Part shown: in pieces, positions 41,742 through 51,111 of the stretch
Layout: each line of letters starts with the position of its first letter
How positions within the stretch are numbered: position 1 is the stretch's first letter
Source: Luteibacter flocculans
GTDB taxonomy: Bacteria; Pseudomonadota; Gammaproteobacteria; Xanthomonadales; Rhodanobacteraceae
Direction: 5' to 3'
Length of the DNA stretch: 64,000 nucleotides
Assembly: GCF_023612255.1 (NCBI RefSeq)
Contig: NZ_CP063231.1
Location: 3,082,001-3,146,000, forward strand
The notes under the pieces: generated by a model
Told to the model about the DNA's origin: nothing
The model's input: the letters and a program-made list of their open reading frames with translations, nothing else
Databases searched by the model: none
Made by a program: the position numbers and the translations under genes

Positions 41742-42421
41742 CAGAAGGGCATCCACTTCGAGTCGAAGAAGCGCGACAGCCAGCCGCGCGTGTTGGCATC
41801 GGCGAGCGTGCCCTTGCCGACGTATTCGATGCGCGCATCGGCAACGCGGCTCGATGCAACGACGTTGTCGTTGCCGATGTCTTGCGGACGGACGATGCCC
41901 GAGATGCGGACCAGTTCCTCGCCCTGGTTGATCGTGAGCCACTTCTCGCCGCGCACGACGAGTGCGCCGTTCGACAGTCGCTGGGCGACGGTGACGGTGA
42001 TCTCGCCGGTGAGCTGGTTGCTCTGGCTCGACGTGCCGTCGCCGGCAAAGGCGTTGTTGCTGGACAGCGAGCTGTCGGCGCTCTTTCCGCCGATTTTCAG
42101 GCCCTGGCCGAGCAGCGTCGGCGACGAGATGGTGTTGCCGTTCTTCTTGTTCGTGCTCGTCGCAGCCTTCTTGCTCGCCTGCGTCGATTCCACGAGGGTG
42201 ATCGTGAGGATGTCGCCGATACGGTGCGCACGCGGATCCGCAAACAGCTCCATGGACTGCTGGTCGGCGTAGATCGAGCCGGTAGCCTGCGGCTGCGCGG
42301 CGGGTTCGACCGGCAACGTGGCGGTGTACATCGGCTTGGGCGTGGGCGGCACCATCGCGCATCCGCCGAGCGCGAGCAGCGGCAGCGCGGAGACGAGAAA
42401 TCGGGCGAAGGAACGGTTCAT
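41741..42421 (-). CDS. flgH: Flagellar L-ring lipoprotein FlgH
   Basis: A 226-residue lipoprotein: signal with lipobox LGGC (Cys21), then [36 protein letters not shown] and the C-terminal [20 protein letters not shown] and [13 protein letters not shown]. It forms the outer-membrane L ring. Its stop overlaps the flgI start. Confidence 0.95.
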   Translation of the reverse strand: MNRSFARFLVSALPLLALGGCAMVPPTPKPMYTATLPVEPAAQPQATGSIYADQQSMELFADPRAHRIGDILTITLVESTQASKKAATSTNKKNGNTISSPTLLGQGLKIGGKSADSSLSSNNAFAGDGTSSQSNQLTGEITVTVAQRLSNGALVVRGEKWLTINQGEELVRISGIVRPQDIGNDNVVASSRVADARIEYVGKGTLADANTRGWLSRFFDSKWMPF

Positions 42422-42429
42422 GAGCGGTC

Positions 42430-43215
42430 TCAGGTCTTGTTGGAGATGAACTGGAGCATCTGATCGGCCGCCGAGATCGCCTTCGAGTTCATCTCGTAGG
42501 CGCGTTGCGTCTCGATCATGTTCACCATTTCCTCGACCACGTTGACGTTCGACGTTTCGAGGGAGTTCTGTTCGATCGTGCCCAGGCCGTTCAGGCCGGC
42601 GGTGCCGGTCTGCGGTGCGCCGCTGGCGGCGGTCTCCAGGTACATGTTGTCGCCGCGCGGCTCCAGGCCCGCGGGGTTGACGAAGTCGGCGAGCTGGATG
42701 GTGCCGATCTGCTGCGACGCGGCGTTGCCCGCCGTGGTGACGCTCACCGTGCCGTCCTTGCCGATGCTGATGGTCGACGCGTTGGCGGGAATCGTGATGG
42801 CGGGCTCGATGGGATAGCCGTCGTTGGTCACGATCTGGCCGTCCTGATCGCGCTTCAGTGCGCCGTCGCGCGTGTAGCCCACCGTGCCGTCAGGCATCGT
42901 CACCTGCAGGAAGCCGCGGCCTTCGATGCGCATGTCGAGCGGATTGTCCGACTGCTGCACGCCACCCTGCTGGAACATCTTCTGCGTACCGACGACGCGC
43001 ACGCCGGTACCGATCATGAGGCCGGTGGGCGACTGGGTCTGTTCGGTGGTCTGCGCGCCGGCCTGCCCACGGTTCTGGTAGGAAAGGTCCTCGAACTCCG
43101 CGCGCGAACGCTTGAACGCGGTCGTATTGGTGTTGGCGAGGTTATTCGACACGACATCCATGCGCGTCTGCTGCGCGTCGAGGCCGGTCTTGGCGATCCA
43201 GAGGGACGTGAACAT
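42430..43215 (-). CDS. flgG: Distal rod protein FlgG
   Basis: A 261-residue rod protein: [20 protein letters not shown] with [18 protein letters not shown], the rod motif, the DLSYQN region and C-terminal [20 protein letters not shown]. Length is typical (about 260). It is part of the flgFGHI run, 8 bases upstream of flgH. Confidence 0.95.
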   Translation of the reverse strand: MFTSLWIAKTGLDAQQTRMDVVSNNLANTNTTAFKRSRAEFEDLSYQNRGQAGAQTTEQTQSPTGLMIGTGVRVVGTQKMFQQGGVQQSDNPLDMRIEGRGFLQVTMPDGTVGYTRDGALKRDQDGQIVTNDGYPIEPAITIPANASTISIGKDGTVSVTTAGNAASQQIGTIQLADFVNPAGLEPRGDNMYLETAASGAPQTGTAGLNGLGTIEQNSLETSNVNVVEEMVNMIETQRAYEMNSKAISAADQMLQFISNKT

Positions 43216-43278
43216 CGTTGACTCCTGCGCACTTGGCGCTCTACGTGCCGGCGACGGAATTGCGTCGCGCGACGGTGG

Positions 43279-44019
43279 TTATCCCACCTGTAGCAATTTC
43301 GATGCCGACTGGGCGTTCTCGTCGGCACTCTTGATGGAACGGACCTGCATCTCGAACTCGCGGGAGAGCGAAATCATCTTCACCAGCACGTCGGAAGGGT
43401 TGACGTTGCTCGACTCCAGCGTCCCCGAGACCAGCTTCACGTTGGCGTCGGCGGGGGCCTGGCTGCCGTCTTTCATGTGCATCAGGCCGTCGGCGGCGTA
43501 GCTGAGCTGATCATTGCCGGGGTTCACCAGCTTGATCCGGTCGGTGGTGGCGACCGTGGCGGGCGACTCGCCCAGCGGCACGACGGAAATCGTGCCGTCG
43601 GAACCGATCTTCACGCTGGACGCCTGAGGAATCGTGATCGGACCGCCGCCGCCCAGCACCGCATTGCCGCGCACGTCCGTCAACAAACCGTCGGCGTCGA
43701 TACGCAGGTTGCCGGCGCGGGTATAGCCCTCGGTACCGTCCGGCGTCTGCACGGCGATCCACCCGTCACCCTGGACCGACACGTCCAGGTCGTTGCCGGT
43801 CTGCATCTGCTGTCCGGCCGTGGTATCCCAGCCCGTACCCTGGGCCACGCCGTTGATGCGCGTCTTCAAGCCATCGCCACTGACGGGCAGGCTCTGGAAC
43901 GCGGACAGTTCCGCCTTGAAGCCGGCGGTATTGGCGTTGGCGAGGTTGTGCGCCACCTCGGCCTGCGCGCGCATGATCTGCGACGCGCCAGTCATGGCGA
44001 CATATACGGAGCGGTCCAT
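43279..44019 (-). CDS. flgF: Proximal rod protein FlgF
   Basis: A 246-residue rod protein: MDRSVYVAMTGASQIMRAQA with VAHNLANANTAGFKAELSAF, and C-terminal VNPSDVLVKMISLSREFEMQ. It builds the proximal rod between FlgC and FlgG. It lies 59 bases after flgE and 63 bases before flgG. Confidence 0.94.
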   Translation of the reverse strand: MDRSVYVAMTGASQIMRAQAEVAHNLANANTAGFKAELSAFQSLPVSGDGLKTRINGVAQGTGWDTTAGQQMQTGNDLDVSVQGDGWIAVQTPDGTEGYTRAGNLRIDADGLLTDVRGNAVLGGGGPITIPQASSVKIGSDGTISVVPLGESPATVATTDRIKLVNPGNDQLSYAADGLMHMKDGSQAPADANVKLVSGTLESSNVNPSDVLVKMISLSREFEMQVRSIKSADENAQSASKLLQVG

Positions 44020-44078
44020 GGCGTTTTCCTCGTGAGCCGATGATGGCGGACGCGGCGATGCCGCGCCCGCCGTCTACG

Positions 44079-45305
44079 TCAGTTGCGGATGTTGATGATC
44101 GTCTGGGTCAGCTTGTCGTCGGTGGAGATGACCTGCGCGTTCGCCTGGTAATTGCGCTGCGCCTTGATCATGTTCACCAGCTGCGCCGTGAGATCGGCGG
44201 TGTTGGACGATTCCAACTGGCCCGACTGCACGGTGCCCACGTCACCGGAGTTGCCAACGCCGCGAATCGGCTGACCCGACTCGGACGACGGCACCCAGTT
44301 GGTGTCGTTGAGCTGACGCAGCCCCTGGTTGTTGGCGAACGTGGCGAGAGCGAGCTGGCCCAGCGGCGTGGAAACGCCGTTGGAATAGTTGGCCGTCACG
44401 GTTCCGTCCTTGGCGACGTCGATCTTCGAGAACTTGCCGGCCGGGTAGCCATCGGTAGGGCTCGCGGTAGTGGCGTAGTTGTCGCCGAACTGCGTGATCT
44501 TGTTCACGTCGACCGTGAGGTTCAGCGGCGCCGCGCCCGGGTTCGGAGACACCGCGCCGAAGTTGAGCTTGCCACCGGCCGGCGTGGTGATCGCGCCACC
44601 CTGGCTGAAGGTGATCGGCTGCGCCGCTCCCACCTGCGTGCCATCGACGGTCATGTACGCGTTCCACGTGTTGGGCGCGGCGGCGTCTTTCACGTAGTAG
44701 ACGTTGGTCGTGTGCGTCGCACCGAGCGAGTCGTAGGCCTGGAACGTCGACAGATAATTGTAGGTCTGGTCGTTGGTGGGATCGAAGGCACCACCGGTCG
44801 GCGCCGTGGCGCTGGCCGACAGGTTCGCGGTGAGGGTCACCGAGGTACTCGCCTTCGCCGGGCTGGAACCCGTGGTGATCTTGAGATCGGCCAGGGTACT
44901 CATGTCGTAGCCACCGCTGGCGGTCGGCGGGTAGACCTGCACGAACTGGCCGGTGGCGTTGACGATGTTGCCGTTGTCGTCCGGGTGGAAGTTACCGGCG
45001 CGCGTGTACGAATAACCGGCACCGTCGCGCAGCGTGAAGAAGCCCGCGCCGCTCAGACCGAAGTCGTAGGAGTTGCCGGTCTGGCTGAGCGTGCCATCGC
45101 TGAACTGCTGGGCGATGTTGGTCAGGCGCACGCCGCTGCCGGCGGCGTTGGCGGAAAGGTTCTCACCGGCAACCGAGTAGACCTGGGAGAACTCGGCACG
45201 CGAGCCCTTGAAGCCCACCGTGTTGACGTTGGCGATGTTGTTGGCGGTGACTTCCAGGTCGGAAGACGCCGCGTTGATGCCGCTGAGGGCGATTTCGAAT
45301 GGCAT
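44079..45305 (-). CDS. flgE: Flagellar hook protein FlgE
   Basis: A 408-residue hook protein: MPFEIALSGINAASSDLEVT with NNIANVNTVGFKGSRAEFSQ, C-terminal ESSNTADLTAQLVNMIKAQR. It polymerises into the hook below the FlgD cap. The start at 45305 is fixed by the family N-terminus. A Thr/Ser-rich middle carries the surface-exposed domain. Confidence 0.95.
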   Translation of the reverse strand: MPFEIALSGINAASSDLEVTANNIANVNTVGFKGSRAEFSQVYSVAGENLSANAAGSGVRLTNIAQQFSDGTLSQTGNSYDFGLSGAGFFTLRDGAGYSYTRAGNFHPDDNGNIVNATGQFVQVYPPTASGGYDMSTLADLKITTGSSPAKASTSVTLTANLSASATAPTGGAFDPTNDQTYNYLSTFQAYDSLGATHTTNVYYVKDAAAPNTWNAYMTVDGTQVGAAQPITFSQGGAITTPAGGKLNFGAVSPNPGAAPLNLTVDVNKITQFGDNYATTASPTDGYPAGKFSKIDVAKDGTVTANYSNGVSTPLGQLALATFANNQGLRQLNDTNWVPSSESGQPIRGVGNSGDVGTVQSGQLESSNTADLTAQLVNMIKAQRNYQANAQVISTDDKLTQTIINIRN

Positions 45306-45324
45306 GGGGTATTCCTCGCTGGAC

Positions 45325-45984
45325 TTACAGGATTTGCGCGATCTGACTGAGCAGGGCGCCGCCGTAACCGGCCACCTGCACGTAGGTACCGTCGGTGCCC
45401 GAGGCGCCGACGCCTTCCACCTTGCCGCGAACGAACGTGTCGATCGCGGTCCCGCCGGAAGTAGCGGATATCTGGTAAACGCCGTCGGCGAGCTGCGTGC
45501 CGTCGTCGGATTTGCCGTCCCAGGAGAACTTGACGAGGCCGGCATCCGGCTGGCCCAGCGGCAAGGTGCGCACGACGTTGCCGGCCTGATCCTTCACCGT
45601 CACGTTCACGTAGGTGCCGGAGCTGCCGACGTTCACGGCGCCGTTGAGCGCGCCATCGGTGAGCTTGCCGGCCGACGAAGGCACGAGCACTTCCTGGCCC
45701 ACCAGCGACGCGGCGCGAACGAACTGGTCGCCGGTCAGGTTGGTGGCCAGCGAGTCGAACGACTGCTGCAGCTCCTGCGTGGCCGCCACCTGCGAGAACT
45801 GCGCCATCTGGGCCACCATCTGCGTGGAGTCCATCGGCTTGGTCGGGTCCTGGTTGGTCATCTGCGTGACCATCAACTTCAGGAAATCCGATTGCGTGAG
45901 CGTCTGCTGCTGGAGCTGGCCCGACGACGACGTGGCGGTCGACGAGGAGGCGGCGGAACTGTTGCCGTTGATGGAATCGACCAT
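45325..45984 (-). CDS. flgD: Hook cap/scaffolding protein FlgD
   Basis: A 219-residue FlgD: N-terminal FLKLMVTQMTNQDPTKPMDS, the core signature, with TQMVAQMAQFSQVAATQEL, then a C-terminal FlgD Ig/tudor-like part (GNVVRTLPLGQPDAGLVKFS WDGK). It caps the hook during assembly. It lies 19 bases before flgE. Confidence 0.94.
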   Translation of the reverse strand: MVDSINGNSSAASSSTATSSSGQLQQQTLTQSDFLKLMVTQMTNQDPTKPMDSTQMVAQMAQFSQVAATQELQQSFDSLATNLTGDQFVRAASLVGQEVLVPSSAGKLTDGALNGAVNVGSSGTYVNVTVKDQAGNVVRTLPLGQPDAGLVKFSWDGKSDDGTQLADGVYQISATSGGTAIDTFVRGKVEGVGASGTDGTYVQVAGYGGALLSQIAQIL

Positions 45985-45994
45985 GAGATGTCCC

Positions 45995-46408
45995 TTACTT
46001 GCCGAGGTCCAGCGTCTTCTGCATGAGCTGCTTGGCGCTGTTCATGACTTCGACGTTGTTCTGGTAGGAGCGCGACGCGGAGATCATGTTGACCAGTTCG
46101 TCGACCGGGTTGACGTTGCTTGAATAGACGTAGCCGTTGGCGTCGGCCAGCGGATTGGAAGGCTCGTAACGCGACTGGATCGGCGCCTGACTCTCGGAAA
46201 CGCCCAGTGTGCGCACGCCGCCGTTTTCCATCTCGCCGTTGACCTGCTGCTGCACGGCCGAGAACAACGGCTGCTTAGCGCGGTAGGCCCCGGCTTCGCT
46301 GCTGGCGAGGCTGTCGGCATTGGCCATGTTGCTGGCGGTGGTGTTGAGTCGCGCGGACTGCGCGGCCATGCCGGAACCGGCGACGTCGAAGATCTTGAGC
46401 AGGCTCAT
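45995..46408 (-). CDS. flgC: Proximal rod protein FlgC
   Basis: A 137-residue rod protein: MSLLKIFDVAGSGMAAQSAR with LNTTASNMANADSLAS, and C-terminal NVNPVDELVNMISASRSYQN. Overlaps the flgB stop (ATGA). Standard length. Confidence 0.94.
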   Translation of the reverse strand: MSLLKIFDVAGSGMAAQSARLNTTASNMANADSLASSEAGAYRAKQPLFSAVQQQVNGEMENGGVRTLGVSESQAPIQSRYEPSNPLADANGYVYSSNVNPVDELVNMISASRSYQNNVEVMNSAKQLMQKTLDLGK

Positions 46409-46824
46409 GAGCTGGACCCCGTGATGGCGAGACGCATGGTGTGGATCTGGCCGTTGATGAAGCTGAGGGAGGCTTGGTAGTGGATGGCGTTGGCCGCGAA
46501 CTGCGCCTGTTCGACCTGGGTGTCGACGGTGTTGCCGTCCATCGTGGGCTGGGTCTCGGCGCGGTAGGCGAGCTTGCCGGCGTCGGCGAGTGCCACAGCG
46601 GGATTGCCGCCAATGTGGCCGGGTTCCGTTGCCGTCATCGGCAGGGACGTACCCTCGGCGGCACCGGTGGCGGCGGCCATCGCCTTGCGGAAGTCGAGAT
46701 CACGGGCGAGAAAGCCCGGCGTATCGGCGTTGGCGAGGTTGGAGGAAATGACCTCCGCACGGCGCTGCCACAGGCCCAGGGCCTGTGCGTGTACGCCGAA
46801 CAATGCATCCGATTTGTCGAGCAT
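46405..46824 (-). CDS. flgB: Proximal rod protein FlgB
   Basis: A 139-residue rod protein: FGVHAQALGLWQRRAEVISS then NLANADTPGFLARDLDFRKA. First gene of the flgBCDEFGHIJKL operon, with the sigma-54 site 37 bases upstream of the ATG. Connects to FliE at the MS ring. Confidence 0.94.
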   Translation of the reverse strand: MLDKSDALFGVHAQALGLWQRRAEVISSNLANADTPGFLARDLDFRKAMAAATGAAEGTSLPMTATEPGHIGGNPAVALADAGKLAYRAETQPTMDGNTVDTQVEQAQFAANAIHYQASLSFINGQIHTMRLAITGSSS

Positions 46825-46860
46825 GGGCTCTTACCCCTGTGACCTTGGCCCGAGGGGTTG

Positions 46861-46876
46861 AGCAATTCGCGTGCCA
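46861..46876 (-). promoter_or_regulatory. Sigma-54 promoter of flgBCDEFGHIJKL
   Basis: The minus strand reads TGGCAC-GCGAA-TTGCT, an exact consensus RpoN site. The predicted start is around 46850, a leader of about 26 bases. FleQ enhancer sites would be expected upstream (46877-47019). Confidence 0.88.
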
Positions 46877-46950
46877 TATCGCCGTCGGCTGCTGCAAACG
46901 GCGCTGTAGCGCCGTTCGGGCCGTGGTCTGGAGCCACCGGGAGGGGGCGG

Positions 46951-46991
46951 GCGTCGGAATTCCGGCGCTTGCGGCGACGGCGTGTCGCCGC
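46951..46991 (-). terminator. Palindromes after cheV
   Basis: GCGTCGGAATTCCGGCGC (46951-46968, one mismatch pair) and GCGGCGAC-loop-GTCGCCGC (46971-46991) lie between the cheV stop and the flgB promoter. Either could end cheV transcription; no T-run follows. Confidence 0.4.
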
Positions 46992-47019
46992 CGCCCCTGG
47001 AACAGATCGGATCGCGCCG

Positions 47020-47937
47020 TCAGGCGGGCAGCAGTTCCAGCACAGCGGTCGCCAGGATGTCCGGCTGGAACTTGGCGATGAACCGGTCGGCGCCCACGCG
47101 CTCGACCATCGCCTCATTGAAGACGCCGCTCAGGGAGCTGTGCAGCAGCACTTTGAGGTGACGCAGTTGCGCGTCCTCACGGATGGCGCGGGTCAGTGCA
47201 TAGCCGTCCATCGACGGCATTTCGATATCGGAAACGACCAGGGCGACACGCTCGGCGGCGGGCCCCGCGGCCATGCGATGAAGAATCTCGAGTCCTTCGG
47301 ACCCGTCCTTGGCGATCACACTCTCCAGATCCATCTTGCGGAACAGGTCCACCAACTGTGTGCGCGCGACGAGGGAATCGTCCACCACCAGCACACGACG
47401 GTTGCGCGCAGGTTGCGCCTGGGCCGCGTGCTGCACGTTTTCAGAGAGGTCCACCGCGCGCGGATCGACGCTCGCCAGAACCTGCTCGACGTCGACGATG
47501 GCGATGAGGTCGCCATCCAGGCGAGTCACAGCGTTGACCCGGGGGCCGTAGCCGAGCGCGGAGGGGGGCGCCGCCATCTGGGCACCATCGACATGCACGA
47601 TGCGGTCCACGTCGGAGACCAGGAATCCCTGCACCGAGCGGTTGAATTCGGTGACGATGAGGTGCGCGCTGTCGACAGTCGCCAGCGGCGGGTAGCCCAT
47701 CGCTGCAGCGAGATCCACCACCGGGATCGTATGACCCCGGTAGTCGAAACTGCCGGCGACCAGGTCATGCATGCTGGGCATGTGCTCCAGCCGCGGCCGA
47801 CGCAGAACCTCGCGAACCTTGAACACGTTGATGCCGAAGGCCTGCCGCTCGCCCAGCCGAAACAACAGCATGGCCACGCGATTGTGCCCGGCCAGGCGGG
47901 TGAAGGTTTCCACGGTGTCGAGAAGCGGTCGTGCCAT
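47020..47937 (-). CDS. cheV: Chemotaxis adaptor-receiver protein CheV
   Basis: A 305-residue fusion of a CheW domain (LLFRLGERQAFGINVFKVRE, SFDYRGHTIPVVDLAAAMGY) and a C-terminal receiver domain (NRRVLVVDDSLVARTQLVDL; phospho-Asp in VVSDIEMPSMDGYAL). CheV couples receptors to CheA and may buffer phosphate or aid adaptation. It is transcribed towards flgB from its own sigma-28 site. In the absence of cheB/cheR here it may carry more of the adaptation load. Confidence 0.93.
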   Translation of the reverse strand: MARPLLDTVETFTRLAGHNRVAMLLFRLGERQAFGINVFKVREVLRRPRLEHMPSMHDLVAGSFDYRGHTIPVVDLAAAMGYPPLATVDSAHLIVTEFNRSVQGFLVSDVDRIVHVDGAQMAAPPSALGYGPRVNAVTRLDGDLIAIVDVEQVLASVDPRAVDLSENVQHAAQAQPARNRRVLVVDDSLVARTQLVDLFRKMDLESVIAKDGSEGLEILHRMAAGPAAERVALVVSDIEMPSMDGYALTRAIREDAQLRHLKVLLHSSLSGVFNEAMVERVGADRFIAKFQPDILATAVLELLPA

Positions 47938-47971
47938 GGGCGGGCATGTCGTCGAGAGAGGTATGCGATCC

Positions 47972-47998
47972 GTATCGGCGGCCCCGACACTTTCTGTA
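47972..47998 (-). promoter_or_regulatory. Sigma-28 promoter of cheV
   Basis: The minus strand reads TACAGAAA, 11 bases, GCCGATAC. The -10 element is near-perfect; the -35 is weaker. The predicted start lies about 30 bases upstream of the cheV ATG at 47937. Confidence 0.7.
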
Positions 47999-48117
47999 GG
48001 TGCGTTCGGCACAACGCCGATCCCGCGGCATCCAGAGGCGCCGGGCTTGTCCGTCGCACCCCAAAGACATTCTTGCCTGTGGGCGCACTCCTCATGGCAG
48101 CGAAGGCCACACGTCAA

Positions 48118-48133
48118 TGGCACGGCGATTGCT
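48118..48133 (+). promoter_or_regulatory. Sigma-54 promoter of the MCP-flgA pair
   Basis: TGGCAC-GGCGA-TTGCT on the plus strand, an exact consensus site. Start expected near 48145, about 55 bases before the MCP ATG. Confidence 0.85.
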
Positions 48134-48200
48134 TGACTCAAGAAAACCGGCCCCCGACCGATCTAAAGGGGCGACTAACCGACCAAGCGAAAGCGAAATC

Positions 48201-49508
48201 ATGACCCTCCTCTGGAGCCAGCACGTCCGCCTCATCGCCCATGCCGCTGCCAGTGGCGACGCCGCGCGAGTCCGCGCGCTCGCCGCGCAATACCCGGCCG
48301 CCGCCAGCGCGATGGGCGCCCTGCTCAAGCCTGCCGAGCCCCGTACCGTGGCGGCCACCACGATCCAGGCGATCGAACAGCAAGGCATGACGCTGACCAA
48401 TACGCAGGCGCTCGGCACGACCCTGCAGGAACTCGGCACGTCGATCGAAGGCGCCCGCGACACCGCCGGGCGTTTGACGGACGCCAGCGCCAGGATTTCG
48501 ACGGCCATCGACCAGGCCCTTTCCGGCGTCGCCGGCATCGTGGACGCCGACACCAACGGACAGGCGACCTCCGCCGAACTGGACGGCCAGTTGCGCCTGC
48601 TGCGCAGCGCCCTGTCCGGCATGAGCCGCAATCACGCCCAATTCGCCGAATACTTCACTGCCATCCGCAAGCTCACGGCGACGGTGCAGGACATCGCCCA
48701 CCAGACCAACCTCGTCGCGCTCAATGCCGCTATCGAGGCGGCGCGTGCCGGTGAAGCCGGTCGTGGCTTCGCCGTCGTGGCGGACGAAGTGAAGCAGTTG
48801 GCGGAAAAGACCACCCAGGCCACCGCCGAGATCGACCAGGTCACCCAGGCCGTCGGCGAATTCTCCGGTCACCTGGACGACACCGTCCAAACCAGCCTGC
48901 GTCGCCTCGAACAATCGCAGTCCGGCATCGCCGGCATGCAAAGCTCGCTGGGGCGCATCGACGACGCCGTGCGCGGTGCGCGCGGCAGCCTCGAATCCGC
49001 TCGCGAGGGCATGCTGGCCATGCAGGGTCGCATCGCGGCCATCCAGGCCAGCCAGGCCACGGTCGGCCGCGTGGCGAACGAAGCGCGCCGGCAGGCCGAC
49101 TCGGCGGCGCGCGCGGCCGTATTGGCGCATCGCCTGGGCCTCGCCCGGCTCGAGACCGAGGGCAACCTCGATGCCGCCAGCCTCAGCCAGATGATCCGCG
49201 AGGCAAGCCAGGGCCTGCGCTATGCCCTTGAGCTCGCCTCGCGCGACCCGTCCGGCCTTGACCGCCGCTGGCTCGATACCACGCCGCTGATGCGCTGCAT
49301 CGACCAGCTCCGCGCGCTTCGTCCGGATGGCTCGGCCGATGCCGTGCGTGCGGCCGGTGAGCGCTTCTCGACGCTGGCCTCGCAGTACGCGATCACGCTG
49401 GGCGAAGGGCGCCACGCCGACGCCGGCCATATGCTGCCTGGCCTTACCCGGGAGCTGGACGCGATCACGCACGGTCTGTCCGTTTCGCTGGCCGAGCGCG
49501 CTGCATGA
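48201..49508 (+). CDS. Soluble methyl-accepting chemotaxis-like protein
   Basis: A 435-residue cytoplasmic MCP-like protein without transmembrane helices or a recognisable sensor domain. The receptor hairpin tip lies at residues about 164-204 ([39 protein letters not shown]). Long coiled helices precede it, and a C-terminal extension of about 130 residues follows. It overlaps flgA (ATGA) and is driven by sigma-54, so it is made with early flagellar structural proteins. It may monitor an internal signal or act within a cytoplasmic or membrane array; ligand unknown. The start at 48201 follows a weak AAGCG ribosome site. Confidence 0.85.
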   Translation: MTLLWSQHVRLIAHAAASGDAARVRALAAQYPAAASAMGALLKPAEPRTVAATTIQAIEQQGMTLTNTQALGTTLQELGTSIEGARDTAGRLTDASARISTAIDQALSGVAGIVDADTNGQATSAELDGQLRLLRSALSGMSRNHAQFAEYFTAIRKLTATVQDIAHQTNLVALNAAIEAARAGEAGRGFAVVADEVKQLAEKTTQATAEIDQVTQAVGEFSGHLDDTVQTSLRRLEQSQSGIAGMQSSLGRIDDAVRGARGSLESAREGMLAMQGRIAAIQASQATVGRVANEARRQADSAARAAVLAHRLGLARLETEGNLDAASLSQMIREASQGLRYALELASRDPSGLDRRWLDTTPLMRCIDQLRALRPDGSADAVRAAGERFSTLASQYAITLGEGRHADAGHMLPGLTRELDAITHGLSVSLAERAA

Positions 49509-50203
49509 TGCGTCGCGTCCTCGCTGTCGCCACGACCGCCGCCCTGCTCGCCTGCCCGCTCTGCGCGGTAGCCGCGCAGTCGCTGGACGTCGTGCGCGCT
49601 ACGGCGGTGGACTGGCTGCAGCAGCACCGCACGCTGCCCGGCGCGCGCATGACGGCGGAAGCCGGCACGCTCGACAGCCGTCTGCATCTCGCCGATTGCC
49701 CGAGTCCGCTCGACGCATCGTTGCCCGGTAACCGGCCCCTGGGGGCTCGCGTCAGCGTCATCGTCCGCTGCCCCGTACCCGGCGGCTGGACGGTCCGGGT
49801 ACCGGTCAGCGTGAAGATGTTCACCAGCGTCCTGGTCACCAGCCGGCCGCTTGCGCGCGGGGACGGTATCGGCGCCGCCGACGTTCATGCTGAAGAGCGC
49901 GACGTTGCCAGCCTCGCCTACGGTTACGTGGCGGGCCTCGATCAGATCGGCGGTCGCGCCCTGGCACGCCCGCTCAACGCGGGGACGGTACTCACCCCCG
50001 GCATGCTCGCCGGCCGACAGGCGGTGCGCATCGGCGACGCCGTAAGCATGGAGGCCAATGTCGACGGCGTGACGATCCGTGCGGAGGGCGTCGCCATGGG
50101 CGCGGGCGACACAGGCGCCCGGCTCAAGGTTCGCAACGCCTCCTCGGGCAAGATCCTCGACGCGATCGTCAGCGGCCCGGGGACCGTGGCCGTCCTTCCC
50201 TGA
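49505..50203 (+). CDS. flgA: P-ring assembly chaperone FlgA
   Basis: A 232-residue periplasmic protein: signal peptide ([20 protein letters not shown]), the [20 protein letters not shown] region and a C-terminal SAF domain ([40 protein letters not shown]). It assists FlgI polymerisation. Its ATG overlaps the MCP stop, giving an unusual MCP-flgA coupling. Confidence 0.92.
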   Translation: MMRRVLAVATTAALLACPLCAVAAQSLDVVRATAVDWLQQHRTLPGARMTAEAGTLDSRLHLADCPSPLDASLPGNRPLGARVSVIVRCPVPGGWTVRVPVSVKMFTSVLVTSRPLARGDGIGAADVHAEERDVASLAYGYVAGLDQIGGRALARPLNAGTVLTPGMLAGRQAVRIGDAVSMEANVDGVTIRAEGVAMGAGDTGARLKVRNASSGKILDAIVSGPGTVAVLP

Positions 50204-50245
50204 CTGAAACCGGAACCAGCTCACATATCACGGCCATTGGCCGGT

Positions 50246-50272
50246 TAAAGTTCGCCGACGGACCGCCGATAC
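50246..50272 (+). promoter_or_regulatory. Sigma-28 promoter of flgM
   Basis: TAAAGTTC, 11 bases, GCCGATAC, very close to the consensus. It allows FliA-dependent synthesis of its own antagonist, a negative feedback loop known from enterics. Confidence 0.88.
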
Positions 50273-50309
50273 AGGGTCTGACGGAACACCAGCTCCGAGG
50301 GACACACCC

Positions 50310-50618
50310 ATGACCAACACGATCAAGCCCGGCCTTCAGGCTCCCCAGCCCCAGGTGCAGCTGCGCTCTCAGAACACTGCTGCCGGCTCCGCCAGCGCAG
50401 CGTCGGGCACGGTTGCCAGCCGCCCGAGCGACGACAGCGTCAAGATCACCGACTCGGCAAAGGCGCTCGACGCCGCCAGCCGGGGCGACGGCATCGACAC
50501 GAAGCGCGTGGAAGACATCCGCGCCCGCGTCGCCGATGGCACGTACAAGCCCGATGCCCAGGCCATTGCGAGCAAGTTCCTCGCGATGGAAGGCCAGATG
50601 GGTGGCGTGAAAGCATGA
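50310..50618 (+). CDS. flgM: Anti-sigma-28 factor FlgM
   Basis: A 102-residue protein: unstructured Gln/Ala/Ser-rich N-terminus and a C-terminal FliA-binding helix region (DSVKITDSAKALDAASRGDG, KRVEDIRARVADGTYKPDAQ, AIASKFLAME). It inhibits FliA until exported through the completed hook. It has a sigma-28 promoter of its own and overlaps flgN (ATGA). Confidence 0.93.
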   Translation: MTNTIKPGLQAPQPQVQLRSQNTAAGSASAASGTVASRPSDDSVKITDSAKALDAASRGDGIDTKRVEDIRARVADGTYKPDAQAIASKFLAMEGQMGGVKA

Positions 50619-51058
50619 GCGGCCCGCTCGGCTCCGACTTCGATACGGCGCTCGCTGCCGTGATGGGCGACCTCGCTCGAGAAGTCGACGCCCTGCACGC
50701 CAGCCTGGTCGAAGAACGCATGGCGCTCGACCAGGCTGATTCAGCCGCGCTCGAAGCAGCCGGCCGCACGAAGAGCGACCTGCTGGACCGCATCGAAAAA
50801 CTGGAGGTCGAACGCCGCCAGTTGTCCGACGCTTCCGGCATCGACAGCCTGAACGACCCACGCTGGGCGCACACGCTGGATCGCCTTCGCGAATGCCGGC
50901 AACTCAACGAAGTGAATGGCCGCATCGTCGGCCAACGGATCGGCCAGGTTCGCCAGGCGCTCGCACTGATCTCTGGCGAGGGCCCGGCAGGCAGCACCTA
51001 CGGTCCCGATGGCGTCGCCAAGGTACGACTCCGTTCCGCGATGCTTGCCCAGGTTTAA
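50615..51058 (+). CDS. flgN: HAP export chaperone FlgN
   Basis: A 147-residue helical protein (EVDALHASLVEERMALDQAD, GRTKSDLLDRIEKLEVERRQ), of the size and coiled character of FlgN, the chaperone for FlgK and FlgL. Position directly after flgM with an ATGA overlap supports the assignment; conservation across the family is modest. Confidence 0.88.
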   Translation: MSGPLGSDFDTALAAVMGDLAREVDALHASLVEERMALDQADSAALEAAGRTKSDLLDRIEKLEVERRQLSDASGIDSLNDPRWAHTLDRLRECRQLNEVNGRIVGQRIGQVRQALALISGEGPAGSTYGPDGVAKVRLRSAMLAQV

Positions 51059-51111
51059 TCCCTACGAAACAGCGACACTCAAGGCACCACCCAGACGGCG
51101 AGAAGGAAGCA

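Noticed and set aside
40617..42362. A 581-residue extended FlgI
   Set aside because: The extra N-terminus lies over flgH in another frame; the signal peptide begins at 41741.
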